Part shown: piece by piece, positions 12,901 through 24,900 of the stretch
Position numbering within the stretch: the first letter of the stretch is position 1
Layout of the letters: each line of letters starts with the position of its first letter
Source: Coptis chinensis
Taxonomy: Eukaryota > Streptophyta > Magnoliopsida > Ranunculales > Ranunculaceae
Direction: 5' to 3'
NCBI GenBank assembly: GCA_015680905.1
Contig: CM027379.1
Location: 96,399,001 to 96,463,000, forward strand
Length of the DNA stretch: 64,000 nucleotides
Made by a program: the position numbers and the translations under genes
Notes under the pieces: model-generated
The model's input: the letters and a program-made list of their open reading frames with translations, nothing else
Databases searched by the model: none
What the model was told of the DNA's origin: nothing

Positions 12901-15900
12901 CTTCTCTAATAAAGCCATTTTGCTCTTCCTGTTCTTCACTCTATAACTATCTTCGCCACCAGCAAACATGGAGATCAGTGTCCTTTTTCTACATCGTTCC
13001 AATTACATTTCTCAAGATATAACAAAAAGATTCTCAAAACTACGATCCAAACTCCCAAGATTGAAATCTTTCCTTGGGTATATTAGAGGACAAGAAAGCT
13101 TGTACCCCTTTTTTTAGTGAGTATATTAGAGGAGAAAACAACTCTTTCCTTTTTTTCAGTACTCCATTTTTCTCGACTTTTTCTAAAAAAATAAATTAAA
13201 AAAAAATGTGAAAAATAAATTGCCACGTATGCATGATGCCCACAGTGTGATGATAGACTCCTTAATTGACAGGAATCAACAGTTGGTATACTCCAACGAC
13301 AAAAACAAACATATACCTAATTGAAAATTTCGTGAAAGTAAGTCGGTCTTTTTGGCTAAGTTTTCCTAATTTCTTTTCTAAAGAAACAAAAACATATAAG
13401 TGAAAGCCAAGTAGACACGGCATCAAAAGCATTAGGAAAAGGAAATGAACCCACAAAGCCATATGAAGGGACTAAGCCCTGACTTGGAAAGTGAAGGTAT
13501 ATACTGAAGGAGTAAGTGCTCAACCAGTTCAAAACAAGAAACGCAAAATAACAATAGAATTGTCACAAATTCCAAATTTCATCTACAAAATCTTACGCAA
13601 AAGGAAAATCCAACTAAAATGAAAATTTGGGTAAATACACATTCTCAATCAAAATACCTTGTAAGAATATTTCCTTTCACACTAGCAAGAGGTTGATACT
13701 CATCTCCCATGGGAATTGAAGACCAATGAAAGTGAATCCTTCCACCGCCACCACCACCACCACCCTTATGACTACCAAGTCCTCCAACACTTGAAAGAAC
13801 GGCAGTATCGCTCAGTATAAGAGCATTCAAAAATAAGAGAAGAGTTCCACCAGATCCACCTCCAGGGCCTCCAATGGACTTATTTAGAATCCTATGATCT
13901 TGCTCTCGGTTAGTTTGTCCAAAACTTTCTCCATCAGTTACAAGGGAACCATAAATAGACAAGGATGCCAAAGAATGCTCCAAAGAACCCATCACTGTCG
14001 ATTAAATAAACAAATAAAAACGTATTTATGCCAAAACATCAACTAATAAGTCAATATAGCAAAAACCAAATGTATGCAATCATCCTTCCAGGTTCAAATG
14101 CAACCAAAACAGTTACAGAATTCTAGCAAATGTAAATATTATCTATACAAGACCGGCAAAATATGGGAAAGAGGAAAAATTAAAAGAAGGATTTAAGTAC
14201 TAGGGGAAAAAAATTAAAACAAATACCAAACTCAACCCTATAGGCTAAAACAGCTTTATAATGGAATGTGAATTTGTGGATGAAGACAAAAGCCTAAAAT
14301 GGAATGCCTTCTCAAACTGTATAAGAACTGTAACTTTCAATGGAAATATAGCTTCCATGGATGGAAGTTGATTTCTGCCTCATTATAATGCATTTTCCAT
14401 GTGAATACAAAAGGGAAGATAATCTACATTCTCCTATATGTATAAAGGATATTACGGACAGCCAACACTTTAATCCATAAGAAAACATGAAGATGCCCTA
14501 TAGGGAGTTCAGACTGAAAGCATGTCAAGGGAATGAATATACTAAAGATACACTCTGATAATGGCCATCTTGATAATTAAACAATAACTTCAAGCATCAG
14601 TCCAAACAAAGAATGCAGCAATAGATTACAGAAGGTCATAACAATGACCATGTCCTCAATGTTACCTATTATTCCACCACCAGTTGTTGAACCATTTAAG
14701 CTATCATTTCCACTTCCACTACCAAGCTCACAAGGCAAATCAGCATCTCCATATGCAACACCACCCTCTGCAATACTGCCATTGTAATACCCGTCACCAC
14801 CTTTCCCACCATGCCCACCCCCACCACCAATTCCGTTGGTTAAAAGATTTCCTCGACCCACCCCACCTGTGCATCCTGCATGCATAAACGTTCTTCCATT
14901 ATCAGTTTCACCCTTATATTGGCATTTTTATTTGTTCCTTGTTCAAAAAACTTCTATTTTTATCAGCTATTCCTTTTCTATATTTAAACATATATATCTT
15001 TATTGATTTCACGCATTGGTTTAAAAAGAAAATTTAGATAAGTCAGTTACTTAGAATTGAAAACTTTCTTATTAATCCAAAGCCTAGAATATAGAACTCA
15101 TCCAACATTTCATGTAAAATTTAGTACAGTAAATACTTAATATTTCAAAATGTCTTGGACCCTCAACTGTTTATAAACAGTTTTTGTTTGAAATCTCCTT
15201 CATTATCTTAAAACCTATTGTTGAATTCTCCTAGCTAACAATAAAGAACTGCAACGTATTCAACAAAAGCATTCGGAGACTCGAGTGGAATGAGAAAGAT
15301 ACAGAGTAATTGTGGGAGCTGGTTCCCATGATGACTTTCTAGACTAAAGTTCTGAAGGTATGTGGACTAGAGTTCTCCCTTAAGCACTACATTCCAGTTC
15401 AGTGAGATGGAGACAGCCTTTCACCCCTTTCGGTACAGTAACAACGTCCTGAAAGTTTGCAGGCAAAGAAGGCTGAATCTCGACAGAGTATAGAGTGCAA
15501 GTACACGTGTGAAATGGGTTCAAGTGGGCACAGAAAGTGATTACGTTTGGAAATGAGAAGAATGACAGTAACAATAAGCAAGAGCCTTAACGTTCACCTT
15601 ACATGTGGAAAACCTTTCCGCTCCTCAACTAGTGCATGCAAGGGGAATAGCAACTACAGTGTCAATAGTTTGGGGAAATCCGGCTGCCTCCAAAGTCCGA
15701 AAGACAAATTTTCTAATCAACACAATTTGCCTGTACTCTGTACCATATGGTTTCACCATGTTTAATTATATATTACTTTATTTCTTATTTTATTATTCGG
15801 GGAGAGGTGGGGGCGTGTGTGTGTTACAATAAGATGCCTTTATAATCTAAAAGACAGATGTTCTAATCAATACAATTTGACTATACTCTGCAGTCTGTAG

Positions 15901-18900
15901 GGGGTGGTTAAGATGCCCAGAGGAAAATTTGTTCTGCATATATGAACTTTATGATCACTTTAAGGTCTAAACATACCCAATCCTGTTGCACTTATAGTTC
16001 CAGAAGACTGAACAAGAACATTCCTTGCCCGGTGGAAATGAACAACACTCCCCTTTATGAGGCCTTCAACTGTGACATCTTCGACTCTGCAGATCTAGGT
16101 AAAACCATAAAACAAAATTGTTATTACGTGCATTCAAGCACTAAGTTATGAATGTAATGGAAGAAATACCTGAAGAGTGAAAGCCAGAGTAGAGTTCACA
16201 TTGCAATCTTCAGGTGGATGAAGTAACTCTACTGGGCAATCTTGGTTGTCACAATAAAGTTTTGGTGTCCTATCATATATAGAACAAAATAAACAGGGTC
16301 AAACAGAAAAATTGAAATGAGAGAATTTCGCAACTAGAAAGATCAAATAACCAGAGTCTTACAAGTCATCCGCAGTTGCGTTATCTAAAGGGCCTTGCAA
16401 GACAGATCCTGGCCCAACCTTCAAACAATTCAGAGAATTTAACGTCAGTACGGAAAAAGGGTAAATGGATGAGACCAAGTCATGAAGTTTCACAAATTAG
16501 AGTAAACAAATGCAGAAAATTAAGTTATACACTCATGCCTCTCTCTATAGTGTATGCCAAATATCGGAGGAAGTATGTAAAGTGTATGCTGATTGAAAAC
16601 ATTAAGTACACATATTACAATCTAAAAGATATATAAATAGAATTAAGAGGTTCAAAGACATAGAGACTAAGCAACCACCAGTAGAAGATAACATTTCTCT
16701 ATTTTCGTATAAACTTATTATTGAACCCTGATCGACCAGAAAGCAGGAAATCGAGACTAAACTTAAGGTATAAAGTTAAATTGTTTACTGATGGTGTTAT
16801 TGTGAAGATCCTGAATTTATTTAGGCGATGGCTGACATCTCCCATGAAGTACAGTCAAATTTGTATCAAAATATTAACTACAAAGTGCAAGGCTTTGAAA
16901 AAAAAACTGCAGTGGGCTTCACCGCAAAATAGTGCAACCGCGAAACACTCTCAAATGGTTGAAATTACAGTGCAAACAAGTAGGGCCTAAGTCTCTAACA
17001 AGTAACAACTATAAATTGCATGTGGAACAACATTAGAAGAAAGACCTACACAAACAATGAATCAAACAGAAATCAAGATGAGGTGCATCTATCCCTACGA
17101 ACATGCAATTTACCTTCACTATTCTGATTCTCTTAAGATTGTATTGGTCAGATCTGTCCCTATAAAGGAGCAATTCGTTACCCGCTGCATACTCCATGAG
17201 AGTAAATTGACAGAAAAAGATATCTGAAAAGGTGGTCTAAGGACTTGCATTGGTTAATTACCATCATTTGAAAGAGATCCTTGCTCATTATCTTGGGTGG
17301 GGCAGGTAAGTGTCAATAAGGGTGCAACCTAACTGGCATGTGTTTAGGCATATGGATCTATCACCCTCCCAATTCTATGATGTAATGTGCTTCATTACTA
17401 ATAACAGTATGTTTATCACCACCAAAAATATAAGAGCAAGGCATGAGCATCAATCACATTGGAAATAACTCGCTATCAGTATGACTAGTTTTGTTTCAAT
17501 GTTGAACGACATCTCTCCATTCCAAAAACCAGATATAGTTAAGTTAACAACAGCACAATCTAGGGAGAACATCAACAAATAGCTAACGAAGATGGCCTTC
17601 CACTTACATGGATACTGTAAAATAGTGAGAGAATGAGACGTTGTGCTTCAACCTGATCTCCAGGTCCAGATAAGTTCAGTAATCCTTGTCCATGGACTCC
17701 TAGATTTGCATTTGAGTGTATTACAGATGACTCCTGTAATGAGCACGGTGAAGTATGTCAAAGCGAGCGCTTACTGGCAAAGGTTAGAAGAACTGTGTGT
17801 CTGTGTTATCTGAAATGAGTGGAATACCCTGAGTACAATCAAATTGCTAGCCTCAAGCAAAGATGTTGCAACAATAGTATCTCCGCCACCATCTATAAGC
17901 ATTTTGGAGTTCCACATCAAGAATATCTTTACAGACATACGCAGTGCCCCATATACCTGAGCATAGCCAAAATTAATGAGGAAACGTTCTACAGTTGACT
18001 AATATTAACTTAAGCTGCAGCCGAGTTCTCTACAATCCTTAGAGAGTTTGTCCTCTCCTCTTGTGGGTGCTTCTGTGCGTTTGTGCGTGTGTGATCTCCA
18101 ATTAAAATGCCCTCCCTTGCCTCAAGTGTTTCCCCTTTAGATCCCCTCCCTTTAGTTGTATCATTCAGATCTTTAATTAATAAACTTTTTTCTCATCCAA
18201 AAAACAAGAAAAAAGAAGATACATTTATTCATCACATTAAAGTATGTGAATGAGCTTGAGTTCGACTATGAAAGGCTTCAAATGATAACAAGGCGAGGAT
18301 TTGACAACTTTGTGGTTTTCCTAGGTACAGTTAGGATAATCAAATAGAAAATAAAAGATTAAACTGCAACTTGCCCTGATCAGTGAGTCACTCATCAAAA
18401 GTTCTTCTGCCATAAGCTCAAACTCAGACGACGGATAGTGTGCTAGTCCAAAGACCAATACTCCTCCATTTAGTAAACTAAGTTGCCCTTGAACCTGCAT
18501 AATGAAGCCACAAAAGATGTAAAGAGACAAGATTAATAGATACAAGGAGATTAATATCTCGGATGCTATAAAGTACATAGTCATATTCCAATCAAGAAAC
18601 AATTGGACACAGCAGGAGGATCATGTGAAGCTGATTATGACTCCTGGGCAGTACTGATATCCCACTCCCACCCTAACAAACTAGAGCTTCAGCATTGGTA
18701 TCTAGGCCAAACCTTAAGGAGCATGTAAGCTCAAAGTTTTACTTTCAACACTTTAATATATTTATTTATTTTTATCGATAAAACGCAATTTATTCATAAT
18801 AGTTCAAAAGGTTACACAAATGCATATAGATTTTAGCCCTCTTAGGTAGCAAGTAGCTACTTGATCCTACCCACCCCTACCCTTAAGTTACAAGAGTATC

Positions 18901-21900
18901 CCAATTACATAGAAAATCTATATAACCCACTCCCCGGAAGCTTGGGCACACACTAGCCCACTCGAACAGCACTTCTTTGACTTCTTCCACGATCTTATGT
19001 AGCTCTCTCTCCTTGTGCTCAAAGATTCTCATATTTCCCTCCTTCCATAAAGTCCACGGAATAGCACTAGGGAGATGATCCACAAGCCACTCGGATTTGC
19101 TAGACAAAGGACCCACAATCAATATCTTCACTAAGGCTTCTCTAACATTTTATAGTGGGTCCCAACTCCCAAGGTTTATGGAATGAGAAAAGAAATAGTT
19201 CCAAACTTCGCTCACAAGTGGGCAATTGACAAAAAGGTGATCAATACTTTCATCCACCCTTTTGCAAAGAGAACAAAGGTTTGGGAGATTCATGCCCCTT
19301 CTATTTAGATTATCCACCGTTTTGATCCTTCCCAAATAAGCAAGCCAACAAAAGAATACCACTTTGAACGAGATAGACACCTTCCAAATCCTTTTATGTG
19401 GGAAATTAAGGATCCTCTCCGTAGCATGAAGATGTTGTAAGGTAAACTCGTTGGCCAAGACCAAGTAAATGGATTTCATGGTAAACCCATCTTTCTCCTC
19501 CCAAATCCACTTCCTTGAATCCACCTCTCCAAATTTATTCCCCTCATGGTAAATAGACTCCAGGAAGGTCTCAAAATTTTCCATCTCCCGATCATTAAGG
19601 CCTCTTCAATGTAACACGTTCCACACCACCCCGTGACTCTCCAAATAATCCAATATCAAGGCTTTCTTATTGCATGACAAGCTATAAATATCACCAAATT
19701 GTTCCCTAAGTGAGGTTTCCCCCACCCAAACACCATCCCAAAATGATATGGTCTCTCCGGTTCCGGGTAGCAAAATCACGCCTTTCTTAAATATCACACT
19801 TTAATATTAAGAATCTCTGAAATCTTTCTAGCCAACTCTCAAGTCCCAACAATCAACTCAGTAAAACCACTAGATCCATAAAGGATATTACAGGCTAAGA
19901 AGTCAAAGGCACCGCCGTAGCGGCAATTTATAGTGAAAGTTGGTAATGGTTGCTGTCAAAAGTGTTGCCACAGGCCACGTCGCTGCCATAACGCCACTTG
20001 GGAGGCCTAGCGAGTCAACGCCTCCCCAACAACACAGATTACAGCATACAAACGTTTTGATTTCCAACAGATATCATTAAAATATCAATAAGACATTCAG
20101 TTGGCAGATAAGGCAGATGAAAATTAGAAACATAACATTAACAGGAGTGAAGCATACAGAATTCATCCAATCACTGACCTGCACACGACTCCAGAGTAAA
20201 GGAACAGATGCCTTAGCATAATTTCGGACGTAAATATTTGTCCAAAGAGGTTGGTGAGGGAACTCTAACAGAAGTGTATCTGTCTGTGTTGACAAATTGT
20301 GGTTGCTGATTGTAAGGGTTCGAGGAACGGTATCATAAAAAGTCCCAGCAGCGCCAGAGTTTTCTGAACAACCATAGCTCCGTCCTCCTGCATTCCAAAC
20401 AATAAATTCATAAAGCACAGAGTACAGGATCTCACGATTATACTAACAGAAAAAACACAATAGTTAGTAAAGAAGCTCCAAAACAGCAGCCTACCAAACT
20501 GGAATGGAGTTTACTAGGCCTGACTCTTCTTCTTTTTTAATCAGTAAATGTCAGATTTCATTGATATTGCAAAGTTACATATATACAAGGAAGGGCTTTT
20601 CAGACATTACCCTCTCCCCAGAACTATGTTGAAATTAGGGATGCCTCCTCAAAACTATTAGAATTAGACATGCCCCCTCAAAAAACACAATAGTTAGTAA
20701 AGAAGCTCCAAAACAGCAGCCTACCAAACTGGAATGGAGTTTACTAGGCCTGACTCTTCTTCTTTTTTAATCAGTAAAAGTCAGATTTCATTGATATTGC
20801 AAAGTTACACATATACAAGGAAGGGCTTTTCAGACATTACCCTCTCCCCAGAACTATGTTGAAATTAGGGATGCCTCCTCAAAACTACTAGAATTAGACA
20901 TGCCCCCTCAAGGAATAGGTGTCGTAGCAAGAATCTACTAGACCTAGAAGAAAAAAGAGGCAAACCCCAAACGCAACCCAATTACAACCTCTTCTTAATT
21001 TACATGTGTGTCCCAATTACAAATAAAGTCTTAATAGGTCACCCCCCTTAAAGCAAACATTAACACATGCCCAAACGTATAGCTCCTTTTTGACCCCCTT
21101 CATTACCTTGTGAATTTTCTTTTCTAGTTACTCAAACTCCCTAGAATTTCCCTCCTTCCACAGGGTCCATGATCCATCCATGATGCTCTTGGTAGATGCT
21201 CTGCCATCCATGATGCCTTGCCAGAAAGCAGTGATTGTATTTACTTCTTACTAAGTACTTCCTTAATATTGGTAGGCATTCTCCAAGGTTTTTGAAGTGA
21301 GGAGAAGAAAACCTTCCAAATAATCTATGAGAAAGTACATGTGGGAGGATATGATCCACACTTTCTTCCCTCTCCATGCACAAAGAGCAACTGTTATGGA
21401 TATCAAATTATCAATACCTCAAAGAGCAAGTGTTATGGATATCAATACGTCTTCTACTAAACTGTCGATGGTCTTAATTCTCCCCAAGTAAGCAAGGCTG
21501 CCAAGGCAACAAAAAAACGCCATCGTTGATGGAATAGAGTCCATCCATATATTCCTGTATGAAAAGTTATGAATTAACCTTCATCCTGAAAATTTCACCA
21601 AGGCTTTGGACAACTCTTGATAAAAAGACCTAACCAAAGAACTCCTCCTATCAACCTCCCCAAACTTCTCCCCCTCTTGATAAATGGTAGTCAACAAGTC
21701 CCCATAGGATTGCACCTCCTAATCATGTTAACTTTTCCTTAATGACACATTCCACTCTGGATTTCATACCTTCTCTCTATGTAATCCCAAATCCATTCCA
21801 TTTTTGTTATTAGCCAACAAATAAAGGCCACCATATTGCTCTTTCAAAGGAGCTCCTCCCGCCCAAATGTCTTCCCAAAAGGAGATAGATTCACTGGTAC

Positions 21901-24900
21901 ACAGTGTAAGGCCACACCCTTGTCAAAGTCCCTCCATCCACTAACAATGCCTCTCCAAAAAATGGCCCCATAAGGATTTGCAGGTTCCTTCATAAGCCCG
22001 GCTAATGAACAATATCCATGAACCATGTTATCATCTGTCTAGCCTTGAATGGCCACATTTAAACAGAAAATGGACTGAAGCTTCTTACGTGAGAGATCAC
22101 AAGGAATACGGGAAATTTGAAGAAGAAGTGAGATCACAGAGACGATGGGGAGGTAGATGCACGAAGGGAATCATGTAAACTGAGGTTCCAATATCATGTT
22201 TTTTGTAATAAACCACCTATAACATTGTTTCGGAGTTTTTTTAAGGGAATGGTAAAAAGTGTGTGGGGGGGGAGGGATCGGTATACCATGGTTTATACCA
22301 CGCCCATTTACAAGATGAGTTAAGAGCTAATATATTGTGGATATGATCTACCAACCATGGATAGCTACTCCACAAAAATTCAGCTCATTTGGAAACATCT
22401 AACCTAGTTAAACAAATTAAACAACTTTGAATTTTTTTTAATGGCCGATATTCTTCGATTTAGCAATCAACTTTTGGCATTGTTAAACTCCATCAAATGA
22501 GCTGAAATTTTGTAGAGGTGATCTTCATAGTTTGTTGGACATATCCACAAAAAAACTAGGTTCTAGTTCATCTTGTAGGTGGAGTTATGGGGCATGGTAT
22601 CAACCATGGTATATATATATATATATAAGGGGAAATTCATAAAAACCTAAACAAACCTAGTCTTAGAGGATAAGTTGTGATTGGAAGGAAAAAACAAAAA
22701 AGAAAGATAGAGAAAGCGGGGTGTGAACAATTCCCTTGATGATAGAAACTTGATGTTTTAAGGCATTGCATGATTCACCCATTGAGAAAAGCTACCTACA
22801 GTGCTATTTCTTAATATTATTACATCAATAGGAGTGACAACATATGGATGGTACCTTATCCCAAAGTATCACCTTAATAAGAAAGTACATAGAGTTTTAT
22901 TATGATTCATTTATTCAGACAAGTCAAAGAGGTTACAAAATTATAGACCTTTTTCATTACTCTCTTAGCTAGAGTTAATACACTCCTTCAGTGCAAAAAG
23001 TAGATGAAATACAAGTAAAATCAATAATAATATGTTAAGAACGTACTGCAGATAAACATGGATAGCTTTGTCATTTCAAGTTAACAGTTGGCAAAAGTCC
23101 ATAGTCAAGCTACTCAGTCGATTGTGTTTTTCCTCTGTATTGAAGATACCCATAGACAATAATCCACTTATCGACTATGTTGTCTGACTGAACATTTTGT
23201 ATCCAAGTTGAATAAATATAATAAAATACAGTAACGGTAACAACAAAGTCAATAAGCTATATATGTCGGAATAAGAAAATTTGTTTTACCATGAACAGAG
23301 ATTTCTGGATCATCGTGCCTGCTGAAGATGTCAATAGAAACTCTTCCACCACCTCCTCCACCCCAACCGTTACCACCAGAGGCACTTATGTTTCCATTTC
23401 CGTTCCTGCCCTTGATGAGGAACAAACTTAGAAGCAGAAAGTAGACACGGAGCTCAAACAAAGACACGACTTAATAGGGCAACTGCATGTCTAGAGTGTA
23501 TAATTACTAGATCTGTGTCAGAACATCAGGAGCAATTTAGTTCACATATATCACTACAATTGGGACTCATAACATGAAATTATAACAACTTTGCGTAAGC
23601 AAGTTCTGGAAGAGAATTCAGTTTCTTGTTGTCTTCAAATTGCATACTAGGTCCACAAATCTACAGTGTCAAAAATGTGAGTTGGATAACTTACTTTAAA
23701 TTTTTAAATGTTGCATTTCAAATGTCAGACTTAAATATCTTCTGATCTCGTGGTTCACCTACCAAACAAGAGCAATGTCCACCTACCAAGAAAGATCTCA
23801 CTGTGATCTACTGATCTGTGATCTAGCACAGTGCGAAAATCTGTATAAAAGCTGTTACGAAAGTAACATCTAGAGGTGGTTCAGGCTGATTGCAGTATTG
23901 CACCATGGGGTGTAGGAATCCAATACCTTGAGATGTGGTCTTGATTGAAGTTAAGAAATGTACACAAACAACGCAGAAAAACTGCATGTGTGAAAACTTC
24001 TAAAACATGAATGATCCAGCCAGCCACGAGGTCACTGCAGGGTCATCGTTTTAGGAGGTAATTATCAAAATAGGTAAATTACAAGAGAATGCCTGCTGAA
24101 CACCATTAGATGAGGTAGTTGGGATCAGACAATCTGAATCCAGCTCTTCTATATCAACCCAAAGACCACGCAGTCTAGGGCAGGATATAGGCAACTCCAC
24201 TTCACATGGTCAACAATTTGTATAATCAGGCTTGCCATCATAATAGGTTTATTCTTCCCTTCCAACATCAATGCTCTGATTTATGGACAACAGTGAGGAC
24301 TTCATGTGAATGATCCTTGTTCCAGAGGGATATTGAAGCCAATAACCACCTTAACACTAAATAGAACAAACAAACAAAAACTGCTCTATGACATTCCAGA
24401 TAGTGGTTGCAGTTACTGATACATTCTTGACATTTATTTGTAGGAATAGGACACATCAAAAAGACTAATGGAGCCAAAGCCTAAGACAATATTAACTTTT
24501 GTACAAGGAAGCAACTAAGGTATATATCTTGTGTTGCATAACCAATATCTCGGAAATATCATCTTATTCATGATAAATTGATAAGAGATTTACATCTTAA
24601 CTTATAGCTCTTACAATATCTACCTATTCAATATGTGTTGTCATCCATAAACTTTCCCAAGTGACATGATATTAAGAGTCCCAAGCAACATGATATTGAG
24701 TGAAAAAATCTGTGAGGCACCTCTCTTGCCTAAGCTTTTTCTGTCACCTCTTGGTCCTATTATTGGAGCTGTGCAAGTGATCTGTGGCTTCTTTCGTGAT
24801 GTTGTCGAATACATGGTGTCCTAAGTTCCCACCTTAAATAAAATAATGTCCTAACTCTTGATTTTTTTTTTTTTTTTTTTTTGGTTCTATTAGGTTTCTT

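Noticed and set aside
15547..16990. Plus-strand frames across introns and exons 7-9
   Set aside because: They are antisense shadows of real exons or intronic chance frames.
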